Source of the DNA: a virus
Length of the DNA: 64,000 nt
Reading direction: 5' to 3' (one strand)
IMG/VR virus record: IMGVR_UViG_3300008110_000097
Location: 48,725 to 112,724 of that record
The notes under the pieces: generated by a model
What the model saw: the letters and a program-made list of their open reading frames with translations, nothing else
Databases searched by the model: none
What the model was told of the DNA's origin: nothing
Made by a program: the position numbers and the translations under genes
Part shown: positions 27,959 through 36,670 of the stretch, piece by piece
How the letters are laid out: every line of letters starts with the position of its first letter
Numbering within the stretch: position 1 is the first letter of the stretch

Positions 27959-28900
27959 ATGACCGAACAAGAAGTACAATACGAACCGATAATAGAGATA
28001 TTAGAAGATATTCTTGGTGAATGTAGATCACACAATGATTACAGATACCAAATGTCCTTTGACTGTCCTGTTTGTTCATACGATGTTAAAGGTTTGGATT
28101 CTGGTGACGGTAAAGGTAACTTAGAGGTTAATTACAAATATTCAGTTTATAAATGTTGGGTTTGTTGTGAAACCCATGAAACACACGGATCAATATATAA
28201 ACTTATTAAAAAATTCGGAACACCAAAACAATTGAAAAAATATCAATTGTTAAAACCAGAAGAAGTTGAGGATTTTAAAAATAGAACATATAAAAAAGTA
28301 AGATTACCAAAAGAATTCGTACCATTTAAAAATATTTCATCTGGTTTAAAATTAACTCATCACTATAAACAAGCAATGGGTTATCTTAAAAAAAGAAACA
28401 TAACAGATGAAATGATTGAAAAGTATAACATTGGATTTTGTTATACTGGTCATTATGAAAACAGAATATTGATACCATCATATGATGAGGAACAAAATCT
28501 AAATTATTTTATTGCTCGTTCGTATTTGTCAAAAACAAAATTGAAATATAAAAATCCCGATGTTCCAAAAGAAACGATAGTTTGGAATGAACATTTAATA
28601 AAATGGGATGAACCGATTTATATTGTTGAAGGAGTTTTTGATAGTATATTTATCCCAAATTCAATTCCGTTATTGGGTAAATTTATGAGTGAAAAAATAT
28701 TTAATTTATTATATGAAAAGGCAAAAAAAATAATTTTAGTACTTGACCCCGATGCTTGGTTAGATACAGAAAAACTTTATCACAGAATAAATTGTGGTAA
28801 ATTATTTAGTAAAGTATTTGTTATAAAATTAGAAGGCGACAAAGACATTGCCGACTTACAAGGAAAATTAGACGATTATAAAATACATCAATTAGATTAA
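27959..28900 (+). CDS. DNA primase (CHC2-like zinc finger plus TOPRIM), 313 aa
   Basis: The ATG at 27959 is preferred; the longer frame from GTG 27890 would start inside the terminator. An N-terminal zinc finger is visible as CPVC (Cys36, Cys39) and CWVC (Cys66, Cys69). The catalytic TOPRIM fold follows, with IYIVEGVFDSI (Glu224) and IILVLDPDAW (Asp263, Asp265), the metal-binding triad that makes RNA primers. The short length and lack of a helicase domain resemble T4 gp61-type stand-alone primases. It starts a tight operon with a RecB-like nuclease and the gp47/gp46-like genes. A helicase partner was not seen in this window. Confidence 0.8.
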   Translation: MTEQEVQYEPIIEILEDILGECRSHNDYRYQMSFDCPVCSYDVKGLDSGDGKGNLEVNYKYSVYKCWVCCETHETHGSIYKLIKKFGTPKQLKKYQLLKPEEVEDFKNRTYKKVRLPKEFVPFKNISSGLKLTHHYKQAMGYLKKRNITDEMIEKYNIGFCYTGHYENRILIPSYDEEQNLNYFIARSYLSKTKLKYKNPDVPKETIVWNEHLIKWDEPIYIVEGVFDSIFIPNSIPLLGKFMSEKIFNLLYEKAKKIILVLDPDAWLDTEKLYHRINCGKLFSKVFVIKLEGDKDIADLQGKLDDYKIHQLD

Positions 28901-28901
28901 A

Positions 28902-29759
28902 ATGGATTTAAAACAAATTTCTGACGAAATAAAAGAAGTTATTTCAAAAAGACAAAAAGAACTACAATTAACATTTGTGGAGGATAAACACATTTATTAT
29001 ATGGTGGATACTGACGGTAAAATAAAAAGTAATTTTCCATCTGTATCTAAATTAATTAAAAAATTCTACAAACCATTTGATGCCGAAGGAACCGCTTTAA
29101 GAATGTGTAATGGTGATCCGATTGAAGCGAAAAAATTACAGGAACAATGGAGAGAGGCGGGTAATACTTCCACTAATATGGGTAGTAGAGTTCATTATAT
29201 TTTAGAAAGTGAACTTGTTGAAAGATACGGTAACTATAAAGAAGTTAGACAACCAATATTTGAATGTGATGAAAACCAAATTCAAAAAGGGGATAGTATG
29301 ATTTCGGCAGGTAAGAATTTTTTAGATTTAATGAACGAAAGAGGTGCGATACTATTAGATACTGAAATGGTTTTAGGTGACAATGAATTAGGTTACACAG
29401 GACAACCAGATAAATTTTGGTTAATGTTAAATAAAGATAAAACAGATTATGGGTTGGTAGTTACCGATTGGAAAACAAATCAACCTAAAAATTTTGAAGT
29501 ACAACATTATACGGGTAAATTATATTCACCGTTTCAAGACTATCACGATACGGCGTTAGGTCATTATTATTTACAATTACCATTATATGCCAGACTTTTC
29601 CTTAAAATGTTAAAAGGAACTAAGTATGAAAATTTAAGATTACTTGGTTGTGTTGTTGTTTTATTAAAAGATGATGGTACGTTTGTTGAATATAAAGTAC
29701 CACAAGATGTAAATAAAAAAGTATTTGATTTGGATTTAACAAAATATATTAAAAGATGA
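28902..29759 (+). CDS. PD-(D/E)XK (RecB/Cas4-like) exonuclease, 285 aa
   Basis: The RecB-type nuclease pattern is visible: GSRVHYILE with His98, then TEMVL (Glu155), GYTGQPDKFW with Asp170, then VVTDWKTN with Asp189 and Lys191, and the C-terminal QLPLYARLF motif (Gln225, Tyr229). Asp170-Asp189-x-Lys191 form the PD-(D/E)XK site. Such nucleases process DNA ends in recombination. It starts one base after the primase and its stop overlaps the start of the SbcD-like gene, so the three are probably co-translated. It could supply an exonuclease for host-DNA breakdown or strand-annealing recombination. Confidence 0.75.
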   Translation: MDLKQISDEIKEVISKRQKELQLTFVEDKHIYYMVDTDGKIKSNFPSVSKLIKKFYKPFDAEGTALRMCNGDPIEAKKLQEQWREAGNTSTNMGSRVHYILESELVERYGNYKEVRQPIFECDENQIQKGDSMISAGKNFLDLMNERGAILLDTEMVLGDNELGYTGQPDKFWLMLNKDKTDYGLVVTDWKTNQPKNFEVQHYTGKLYSPFQDYHDTALGHYYLQLPLYARLFLKMLKGTKYENLRLLGCVVVLLKDDGTFVEYKVPQDVNKKVFDLDLTKYIKR

Positions 29760-30574
29760 TAAAGAAGATTATACATATTTCTGATTTACATATCAGAACA
29801 TTTCAATTACATGATCTATATAAAAGACAATTTGAAATATTGATAGATGAACTTGCTAAAAAAGTTGTTGATTGGTATGATGATAATATTGGACCTTCTG
29901 ATATAAGAATAGTTATCACGGGAGATATTGCACATCAAAAGATTAACATATCAAATGAACAATTAATGTTAACGAGTTGGTTTTTAAATGAATTAACTAA
30001 ATTTGGTAAAGTTGTTATTATACCCGGCAACCACGACTTCTTGGAAAACAACGTTCAACGATTAGATAGTATATCACCGGTTGTTGAATTATTAAAAAAT
30101 GAATGGATTACATATTATAAAGATAGTGGTGAATACGTTGATGATAATGTTAGTTGGATCGTATATTCTTTGTATCAACATAATCAAAGACCTGTATTCA
30201 CAAAAGAAAAGGATCATTTTTATGTTGGTTTATTTCACGGACCAATACAGGGGTTATCAACAGATTTGGGGTTTGAATTTGAAGATGCATATGACAGATT
30301 AAATTTTGTTGATCTTGATTTATTACTATGTGGAGATATACATAAAAGACAACAATTCAAATTACCTAATGGTGGTAAGGCAATAATGGTTGGTAGTTTA
30401 ATACAACAAAATTTTGGTGAAACAGTGAAACATCATGGGTATGGTGTATATGATGTAGAAGAAGATAATTATGAATTTTTTGATCTACCAAATGAACAAC
30501 CATTTCTACACTTTAAAATAAAAGACATTAAAGATATTGAAAATGAAACCGAAGAACACGTTAATATTGGATGA
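29756..30574 (+). CDS. SbcD/Mre11-like phosphoesterase (T4 gp47-like), 272 aa
   Basis: All calcineurin-like phosphoesterase motifs are present: HISDLHIR with Asp10 and His12, ITGDIAH, IPGNHDF, LFHGP and LCGDIHK. These residues bind two Mn ions. In T4 this protein (gp47) works with the gp46 ATPase as a nuclease that resects DNA ends for recombination-dependent replication. The partner ATPase lies 1.2 kb downstream. Starts inside the end of the RecB-like gene (TGATGA overlap) and its 3' end overlaps the next small gene. Confidence 0.85.
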   Translation: MIKKIIHISDLHIRTFQLHDLYKRQFEILIDELAKKVVDWYDDNIGPSDIRIVITGDIAHQKINISNEQLMLTSWFLNELTKFGKVVIIPGNHDFLENNVQRLDSISPVVELLKNEWITYYKDSGEYVDDNVSWIVYSLYQHNQRPVFTKEKDHFYVGLFHGPIQGLSTDLGFEFEDAYDRLNFVDLDLLLCGDIHKRQQFKLPNGGKAIMVGSLIQQNFGETVKHHGYGVYDVEEDNYEFFDLPNEQPFLHFKIKDIKDIENETEEHVNIG

Positions 30575-30812
30575 TGAATTCATTCAATATTGTAAATTGA
30601 ATAATATTAATGATGTGGTGAAATTCGCGAAACAAGTTTTCGAAAAAGGTTTTACAATTGTTAAATACGGTGAGTTACCTAAATCAATTCATCTAAATAA
30701 AGAATTGACTACTAAACCAGTATTAACATCCGAACCAGTATTAACATCCGAACCAAAAAGTGTGGAACCAATAATAATAAAAAAAGAAGTTAAAGATTTA
30801 TATGACGAATAA
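30543..30812 (+). CDS. Small protein, 89 aa, unknown function
   Basis: The ATG at 30543 is chosen over an upstream TTG (30537). The gene overlaps the end of the gp47-like gene by 32 bases. Residues ~1-45 form a compact helical domain (DDEFIQYCKLNNINDVVKFAKQ then GFTIVKYG), a pattern seen in small proteins of large phages. The remainder is a linker with a duplicated PVLTSEP unit and a charged tail. It may bind the recombination proteins by context; no function is recognised. Confidence 0.55.
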   Translation: MKPKNTLILDDEFIQYCKLNNINDVVKFAKQVFEKGFTIVKYGELPKSIHLNKELTTKPVLTSEPVLTSEPKSVEPIIIKKEVKDLYDE

Positions 30813-30879
30813 TCCGGCAATATTCTTTTTTTTATCGTTTTTTTTGTGTATAATTTATTGATTAAAAAAATTATAATTT

Positions 30880-31191
30880 ATGATGTATTTAATTTTTTGG
30901 ATTTTTATGGCATATGGAATGACATCAATATTGGTATGGGGATCCATTTTTGAATCTACAAGAGAATTTATTAAAAGAAATTCTGTTTTTTTTGGTGACT
31001 TAATTAGTTGTACTCTATGTACATCAACATGGGTCGGGTTTTTCTTGTCATTTTGTTTAGGTGGACTAACAACCAGATTATTTGAAATTCATTGGATACC
31101 ATCAATATTTTTTGACGGTATGTTTACCGCAGGAGCCGTTTGGGCTATAAACTCAATCGTAGAATACTACGAAGAGAATAGACCAAAATGA
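30880..31191 (+). CDS. Small membrane protein with CxxC-x3-W motif (DUF1360-like), 103 aa
   Basis: Two or three hydrophobic segments are visible (~3-22, ~50-68, ~78-93). Between them lies LISCTLCTSTWVGFF, a C-x2-C-x3-W-V motif as in DUF1360-type membrane proteins, which is common in phages of this kind but has no assigned function. It starts after a 67-base AT-rich gap and ends 4 bases before the next gene. Two adjacent ATG codons (30880, 30883) are possible starts. Probably in the host inner membrane. Confidence 0.6.
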   Translation: MMYLIFWIFMAYGMTSILVWGSIFESTREFIKRNSVFFGDLISCTLCTSTWVGFFLSFCLGGLTTRLFEIHWIPSIFFDGMFTAGAVWAINSIVEYYEENRPK

Positions 31192-31195
31192 TAAG

Positions 31196-31708
31196 ATGGG
31201 ATTCACTAAAAAAAGTTTGGATGACAGTTTAGTTAAAAATTTTGTCATCAAAATGATGAAGGATACATTTAACATAAATGTACACATAAATCCTGAACAT
31301 AATAAAATTGATTTAATATGTGACGACGATCCTAATTTTGGGATTGAGGTAGAACATGGTAAGTGGGAAAATAATTTTTGGAATAACGATTCCTATTCGT
31401 TAATAAGTGGTCAAGGATTTAGAACAATAAACATACCAATAAGAAAACACAAATACTGGTTGGATGAACATAAAGGTAAACTAAATCCGAGAGCAGAAAA
31501 AAACATATTTATCAGAACAAATAAGGATTTTACACAATTTATATTAATTAGACCCGAAACCGTAAGAGATAATAAAAAATTGTTAATAACTAGTTTTGTC
31601 CCAAGTAACACTAATTTATTGGAAGATTGGATGAGTTTTAGAAGGGAAGACGTGGAAACATATGATTTGATTGATGGTAAGTTTGTTTTAAATATTGTTG
31701 AAAACTAG
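31196..31708 (+). CDS. Possible PD-(D/E)XK-fold nuclease, 170 aa
   Basis: The core HNKIDLICDD then FGIEVEHGKW (Asp39, Glu51, Glu53) resembles the D-x(n)-E-x-K/E site of PD-(D/E)XK nucleases, followed by SGQGFRTINIPIRKHKYW and EKNIFIRTNKDFTQFILI, which would supply further core strands. Lys is replaced by Glu in the canonical position, so activity is uncertain. It sits between a membrane protein and the SbcC-like gene in the recombination block. Alternative: a structural protein with the same fold and no activity. Confidence 0.45.
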   Translation: MGFTKKSLDDSLVKNFVIKMMKDTFNINVHINPEHNKIDLICDDDPNFGIEVEHGKWENNFWNNDSYSLISGQGFRTINIPIRKHKYWLDEHKGKLNPRAEKNIFIRTNKDFTQFILIRPETVRDNKKLLITSFVPSNTNLLEDWMSFRREDVETYDLIDGKFVLNIVEN

Positions 31709-31760
31709 TTTTTAGAAAGACTTATAATATTACTATTTTTGAATTAATAACAATTTATTG

Positions 31761-34097
31761 ATGAATAACCCTTTTATAAAGGTTGAATGGGAGGATACAC
31801 CCGAAAACTTAACACAAGAAAGAATAAAGAGAGTCAAGTCGTATTTTGAAAAAAAATACAACTCAACAAACGTAAAGATCGTAACTAAGATACTGTCTAA
31901 TAATTCAAAAACAAAATTGAAATCACTAGATGTTAGTGACAGTATTTTGGATTATCAAAATCAAAAAAACTTAATTAAAGATTTTATTCAAGATAATAAA
32001 ATAGATATTAAGTGGGAGATGATAAATAGATTAGATGATCGCGTTAATGGTGAAATTGATAAATTAAATCAAAACAGAGTTAGGTATAATAAATGGCATA
32101 TAAAGAAATTGGAATTTTCAAATTTTCTATCTTTTGGACAAGACAATGTTATTGATTTCGACAATCTTGATGGTATTACTGTTATTGAATCTACACCGAG
32201 AAACTTTGGTGGTAAAACCACATCAACAGTTGACTTATTGATGTTCTTATTTTTTAATTCAACAACGAAAACAAAAACAAATATAGAAATTTTTAATAAA
32301 TTCACTGATGTTGATGAAGTTAATGTTAAAGGTTACGTATCTATTGACGGAGAAGATTATATAATTTCTAGAATTGTTTCAAGAAAGAAAAGTAAATCAG
32401 GTGAATATACAGTAAAAAATGATTTGGAATTTTCTAAAATAGAAAAGGATGGCAGTATTATCAATTTATCTGGTGAACAAAGAAGAGAAACTGAAATTAT
32501 TATAACTTCGGCAATCGGTACTGAAGAGGACTTCCTTTCTACAATATTAACAACCGGCAACAACTTAGAAGAGTTGATTGAATCCAAACCAACTGCAAGA
32601 GGACAAATACTTACAAAATTTTTAGGTCTTGAAAGTTTAAAACATAAAGAAGAAATATGTAAAAACATTTATAATGATTGGTCTAAAAAATTAATATCAA
32701 ATACAAACAATATCGTTGATTTAGAAGATAAGAATAAAAAAAATCGTGAGGAAATTGACTCTTCAAATTCCGAAATCGATAAACTGGAAAAGGATCTTAA
32801 AAATACTAATAAGAAATTAAAAAAATTAGACGATCAAAAAGAAGAGGTTCTTAAAAGAAGAAACAATGATGTTGATCAAGAATTAATTAAAATAAATCCC
32901 GATACTTTAGTTAAAGAAATTTCAGAATTAAAATTAAAAAAACAAAACACACAGAAACTTGCTGACGAAGTCAATGTTAAAGAACCATCAGAATATTACC
33001 TTGAAGATGAACATGAAACATTAAAAAGAGAAATAAATGATTTAATCGTTAAGATTAAATTAGATGGTGGTACAATTGATAAAGATGAAAAATTAATTAA
33101 ACAATTTGAAGAAGGAACTATATGTCCAACATGTAGTAGACCCCTTGAAGATGTTGACCATACCGAGGAAATTGAAAATTTAAGGAAAAAGATTAATGAG
33201 TTAAAAGATGAACTTAAAAAATCAGAAGAAAAGTTAAATGGGTTGAAGGAATCTGAATCTGTTTTTAATAATTTAAAAACGGAGTATGATGAATATGAGA
33301 AAAATAAACTTCGTAGGGCCAAATACGAATTAGAGTGTGAACAGAAACAATTAGAAATAGATTCAAAAGAAAAAAAATTAGAAGTATACGAAAGCAATAA
33401 AAGTAAACTTGAGGAAAATAAAAAAATAGATTCTGAAATTATTAATTTGAGAACTCAGATCGAAAGTACTAATGGTGAAATAAGACAAATCACCACAAGT
33501 ATTGAAAGACATGGAAACAACATTAAGAATTTAGAAGAGAAGATAACAATTAATGATGATTTAATTAAAAAAATTAAATCAGAAGAAGAATTGATATCTG
33601 TCTTTAAAACTTACTTAACAATATATGGTAAAAACGGTATATCAAAAGTTATCATAAAAAATATGATACCATTATTGAATCAGGAATTACATAGGTTATT
33701 GTCAGATAGTTGTTACTTTACTTTGGAGTTGAATATTAACGATAAAAACGAGTTAGAATTCCTAATGATCGATAATGAAACAAGAGTCGTTAAACCTCTA
33801 TCAAGTGGATCTGGTTACGAAAAAACAATATCATCACTTGCAATTAGGAGTGTTCTTACAAAGGTATCGTCTTTACCTAAACCAAATATTGTTGTGATGG
33901 ATGAAGTATTTGGTAAAATTGCTGACGATAATTTAGAAATGGTTGGTGAATTTTTTAAGAAGATTAAAAATTATTTTGAACACATATTTGTTATCTCACA
34001 TAACCCATTGATTAGAAATTGGTCCGATAACATCATTATGATTAAAAAAGATGAAAACATTTCTTCCATAGATTACATAACAACAAAAATTTCTTAA
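31761..34097 (+). CDS. SbcC/Rad50-like ATPase (T4 gp46-like) with N-terminal extension, 778 aa
   Basis: ATG 31761 is preferred to the adjacent TTG at 31758. The SMC-type ATPase is complete: a P-loop ending FGGKTT (Lys152), long coiled coils (~280-440 and ~480-640), a zinc hook CPTC (Cys455, Cys458) at the tip, the signature LSSGSGYEK and Walker B VVMDEVFG (Asp714, Glu715). It pairs with the SbcD-like nuclease 1.2 kb upstream. About 110 residues precede the ATPase start (KKLEFSNFLSFG), whereas T4 gp46 begins almost directly with that strand, so an extra N-terminal domain is fused here. Confidence 0.85.
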   Translation: MNNPFIKVEWEDTPENLTQERIKRVKSYFEKKYNSTNVKIVTKILSNNSKTKLKSLDVSDSILDYQNQKNLIKDFIQDNKIDIKWEMINRLDDRVNGEIDKLNQNRVRYNKWHIKKLEFSNFLSFGQDNVIDFDNLDGITVIESTPRNFGGKTTSTVDLLMFLFFNSTTKTKTNIEIFNKFTDVDEVNVKGYVSIDGEDYIISRIVSRKKSKSGEYTVKNDLEFSKIEKDGSIINLSGEQRRETEIIITSAIGTEEDFLSTILTTGNNLEELIESKPTARGQILTKFLGLESLKHKEEICKNIYNDWSKKLISNTNNIVDLEDKNKKNREEIDSSNSEIDKLEKDLKNTNKKLKKLDDQKEEVLKRRNNDVDQELIKINPDTLVKEISELKLKKQNTQKLADEVNVKEPSEYYLEDEHETLKREINDLIVKIKLDGGTIDKDEKLIKQFEEGTICPTCSRPLEDVDHTEEIENLRKKINELKDELKKSEEKLNGLKESESVFNNLKTEYDEYEKNKLRRAKYELECEQKQLEIDSKEKKLEVYESNKSKLEENKKIDSEIINLRTQIESTNGEIRQITTSIERHGNNIKNLEEKITINDDLIKKIKSEEELISVFKTYLTIYGKNGISKVIIKNMIPLLNQELHRLLSDSCYFTLELNINDKNELEFLMIDNETRVVKPLSSGSGYEKTISSLAIRSVLTKVSSLPKPNIVVMDEVFGKIADDNLEMVGEFFKKIKNYFEHIFVISHNPLIRNWSDNIIMIKKDENISSIDYITTKIS

Positions 34098-34103
34098 CAT
34101 TTT

Positions 34104-34133
34104 TTGTATACTAGACATTATTACTTAATTTTG
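34104..34133 (+). promoter_or_regulatory. Bacteroidota-type promoter (TTG-N19-TAATTTTG)
   Basis: TTG at 34104-34106, exactly 19 bases, then TAATTTTG at 34126-34133. This fits the Bacteroidota vegetative consensus TTG-N19-TAnnTTTG without a mismatch. The ClpP-like gene starts 13 bases after the -7 box. It implies transcription by the host primary sigma factor or the phage RpoD-like factor. Confidence 0.7.
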
Positions 34134-34146
34134 AAAAAAATAAAAT

Positions 34147-34821
34147 ATGACACCAAAAGACTTAAAAAATTTCGGTTTATTTGCCAAAGATCACGGTATC
34201 GGTTCATTAAAAATGGACTACTATAACAAAAGAATAGAAAATAGTTTAACCCCCTACATTCTCGAGGAAAGACAAATGAATGTTACCGCAATGGATGTCT
34301 TTTCAAGATTAATGATGGAACGTATCATATGGGTTGCTGGTGAGGTAAATGATCACATGTCCACAATTGTCCAAGCACAACTTATGTTTTTGGATAGTAT
34401 AGATTATAATGACATAACCATGCATATTGATAGTCCAGGTGGTAGTGTTAAATCTGGGTTATCAATGGTTGATGTTATGAATTATATTAAGTCCGACATT
34501 AGAACTATTAATACGGGAATGGCCGCATCAATGGGGTCAGTATTATTAGGGGCGGGAACCAAAGGGAAAAGAGGTTCTTTGGAGAACTCCGAAACAATGT
34601 TACACCAATCTAGTGGTGGTTTCAGAGGTAATATTCAAGATGCTGAGATAGACATGAAACAATGGAAGAGATTAAATGATAAATTGTTTGAATTACTTGG
34701 GGAATATTGTGGAAAGACTGCAGATCAGATAAAAACTGACACAATAAGGGATTTGTGGTTGTCTTCAGAAGAGGCTTTGGAGTATGGTATCATTGATGAA
34801 ATCGTCAAAAAGAAAAAGTAA
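34147..34821 (+). CDS. ClpP-like serine protease, 224 aa
   Basis: ClpP-family features are clear: IDSPGGSV (~94-101), the nucleophile in GMAASMGS (Ser128), His153 in MLHQSSGG and Asp202 in RDLWLSSEEALEYGIIDE. It has the usual ClpP length plus a slightly longer N-terminus (~1-40). ClpP forms barrels that degrade unfolded substrates when fed by a Clp ATPase; none was seen in the window, so it may use a host or distant phage partner. Another option in phages is a ClpP-type capsid maturation protease. It is preceded by a strong Bacteroidota promoter. Confidence 0.8.
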   Translation: MTPKDLKNFGLFAKDHGIGSLKMDYYNKRIENSLTPYILEERQMNVTAMDVFSRLMMERIIWVAGEVNDHMSTIVQAQLMFLDSIDYNDITMHIDSPGGSVKSGLSMVDVMNYIKSDIRTINTGMAASMGSVLLGAGTKGKRGSLENSETMLHQSSGGFRGNIQDAEIDMKQWKRLNDKLFELLGEYCGKTADQIKTDTIRDLWLSSEEALEYGIIDEIVKKKK

Positions 34822-34841
34822 AAATCTCATTTTTGTGTATT

Positions 34842-34849
34842 TATTTATA
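34842..34849 (+). promoter_or_regulatory. TATTTATA motif (possible late promoter element)
   Basis: TATTTATA ending 7 bases before the ATG at 34857, in the 35-base gap after the ClpP gene. Member of the recurring octamer set. Confidence 0.35.
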
Positions 34850-34856
34850 AAAAAAC

Positions 34857-35486
34857 ATGAGAAATTTATTAAAATTAGATTTTAAGACATTACTAATTGC
34901 GGTTTTAATTATTGTTATATTATTGTTGAAGATGTGTACACCCAAACCTCAACCAAAACCCGGTGAAATAATAAAAGTAGATGGTAAAAAGTATGAGGTC
35001 ATTAAAAGAATAAGGGACACACAGTATATAACAAAAACACAGACAATATATAAACAAGGTGAAACAATATATGTTGAAAAACCAATTTATGTTGACGTAC
35101 CTAGTAATGTTGATACTGGAGAAATTTTAAAAGATTACTTCGCTAAATACATTTATAAAGATACTATTAAACTTGAAGATAGTTTGGGAACAGTTCAAAT
35201 TACTGATACAATACAGAAAAATAAAATTGTTTCTAGGACTTTTAAGTCTAACATAAATCAGGTTCATGTACGTGATAGTATCATTGTAAAAGAGTTACCA
35301 AAACCTCAACTTTATGTTGGTGGTCAGATCGGGGCAGATAGAAGAGTTGGTTTTAATTATTTTGGACCTACCTTAGTGTTGAAAACCAAAACAGATCACA
35401 TGTATAGTTTGGGTATCGGGTTAAATAATAACTTTACCACATCTATACAGGCGGGAATTTATTGGAAGATTAAGTTAAAAAAATAA
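34857..35486 (+). CDS. Membrane-anchored periplasmic protein, possible spanin-like, 209 aa
   Basis: A single N-terminal membrane segment (LLIAVLIIVILLLKMC, ~12-27) is followed by a charged periplasmic-type region rich in Thr and Tyr. The C-terminal ~55 residues (QLYVGGQIGADRRVGFNYFGPTLVLKTK, then GLNNNFTTSIQAGIYWKI) alternate polar and apolar residues like outer-membrane beta strands. Spanning the inner membrane and reaching the outer membrane is what spanins do in lysis, but the match is only architectural. MC after the hydrophobic stretch could also be a lipoprotein site. Confidence 0.45.
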   Translation: MRNLLKLDFKTLLIAVLIIVILLLKMCTPKPQPKPGEIIKVDGKKYEVIKRIRDTQYITKTQTIYKQGETIYVEKPIYVDVPSNVDTGEILKDYFAKYIYKDTIKLEDSLGTVQITDTIQKNKIVSRTFKSNINQVHVRDSIIVKELPKPQLYVGGQIGADRRVGFNYFGPTLVLKTKTDHMYSLGIGLNNNFTTSIQAGIYWKIKLKK

Positions 35487-35552
35487 CTGAAATAATTTCC
35501 CATTTTCATTTTTTTTGTTTATATTTTATAACGTAAAACGTATACCATTACT

Positions 35553-36368
35553 ATGCAACTAAAAAAGTCGATTGCACCGAACACGGAAGAATTACAATCC
35601 TACATTAAAGACCTTAAAAAGATTCCTGTAATCAGTCATGAAAGACAAGAAGAAATCTTCGAAACTTTAAAAGACAAAAACTTATCTAAAAACGAAAGAG
35701 GAAAATTATTAAATGAGTTGGTTGTAGGTAATCTTAGATTTGTTATTTCCGTTGCTAAAATGTATCAAAATCAAGGATTGGAATTACTTGATTTAATTTC
35801 AGAAGGTAATATAGGTTTAATAAAAGCAGCAGAAAGGTTCGACCCAACAAGTGGATTTAAATTCATATCTTATGCTGTTTGGTGGGTTAAACAATCTATT
35901 TTAGCGTCGTTAAATGAAAATTCAAGAACTATACGTATTCCATCAAATGTTATTCAAGAAACACAGAAACAGAAAAAAAACGTAGAACACGACGAAGATA
36001 TGTTTTTGGTCAAAAATAACGATAACTTTATTGATGTTAGTATACCTTATTGTATTAGTTTGAACAGTGAGATAAATGAAGACGGCGACCAAATAATTGA
36101 TATTGTACCAAATAAAAATGCCGATAATCCTGAAAATTCTTTAAACACAAAAGAAGAAATCAAAAAAAAGGTTTCATTGATGTTAAGTGTTTTAGATGAT
36201 AGAGAAAAAACAATAATCGAAAGATATTATGGTTTAACCGGTGTCGAATCTAATTTGGATGACTTGGGAGAACAATTCGGATGTACAAAAGAAAGAATAA
36301 GACAACTAAGAGATAAAGCAATAAAAAAATTAAGAAATGAGAGTTATTCTCTATTTAACTATTTATAA
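35553..36368 (+). CDS. RNA polymerase sigma factor, primary (RpoD) type, 271 aa
   Basis: Region 1.2 is at ~12-50, region 2 at ~50-130 with GNLRFVISVAKMYQ, LDLISEGNIGLIKAAERFDP and SYAVWWVKQSI (the -10 recognition helix), and region 4 at ~205-262 with LDDREKTIIERYYGL and LGEQFGCTKERIRQLRDKAI (helix-turn-helix for the -35). Region 3 is partly degenerate, with an Asn/Asp-rich insert near 150-190. The style is that of Bacteroidota RpoD, not T4 gp55. Its likely job is to direct host RNA polymerase to phage promoters, possibly at the recurring TATTTATA motif. Confidence 0.85.
   Translation: MQLKKSIAPNTEELQSYIKDLKKIPVISHERQEEIFETLKDKNLSKNERGKLLNELVVGNLRFVISVAKMYQNQGLELLDLISEGNIGLIKAAERFDPTSGFKFISYAVWWVKQSILASLNENSRTIRIPSNVIQETQKQKKNVEHDEDMFLVKNNDNFIDVSIPYCISLNSEINEDGDQIIDIVPNKNADNPENSLNTKEEIKKKVSLMLSVLDDREKTIIERYYGLTGVESNLDDLGEQFGCTKERIRQLRDKAIKKLRNESYSLFNYL
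36360..36367 (+). promoter_or_regulatory. TATTTATA motif overlapping the sigma gene stop
   Basis: TATTTATA lies across the last codons of the sigma gene and ends 11 bases before the ATG at 36379. Member of the recurring octamer set, though here partly coding. Confidence 0.3.
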
Positions 36369-36378
36369 ATAAAAAAAT

Positions 36379-36666
36379 ATGAAAAAGTTTATCGAAGAAA
36401 AATTTACAATTATTGTATTTGTGATTATGTTATTATCATTCTTTAAAAGTTGTGGTGATAGTAGAGAGATTAGTAAAATCAGAAAAGAAATGAAAGAACT
36501 AAAAGATTCTACTTACAATAAAAAGGAGTTGGATTTAAGATTACAAATCGAAGGTCTTAAATCTGAAAAGAGAATGATACAATCAACTGATCGTAAAATT
36601 TTGGACGTTAATAGACAAACACAAATTGATCAGGAAATCACAACTCTTGAAGGTAAATTAAAATAA
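36379..36666 (+). CDS. Small membrane-anchored coiled-coil protein, 95 aa
   Basis: One N-terminal hydrophobic segment (TIIVFVIMLLSFFKSC, ~10-25) followed by a charged helix (~27-95, ISKIRKEMKELKDSTYNKKELDLRLQIEGLKSEK), probably a coiled coil outside the membrane. This layout resembles inner-membrane spanins or holin-associated proteins, but short membrane-plus-coil proteins are common and no family is recognised. It lies between the sigma factor and another membrane protein. Confidence 0.5.
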   Translation: MKKFIEEKFTIIVFVIMLLSFFKSCGDSREISKIRKEMKELKDSTYNKKELDLRLQIEGLKSEKRMIQSTDRKILDVNRQTQIDQEITTLEGKLK

Positions 36667-36670
36667 TATT

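Noticed and set aside
27117-34821. tRNA genes in the replication block
   Set aside because: No cloverleaf with a conserved T-loop (GGTTCRANYCC-like) was seen in the small gaps.
35519-35552. AACGT direct repeat before the sigma gene as an operator
   Set aside because: Only two 5-base units in AT-rich DNA; too short to separate from chance.
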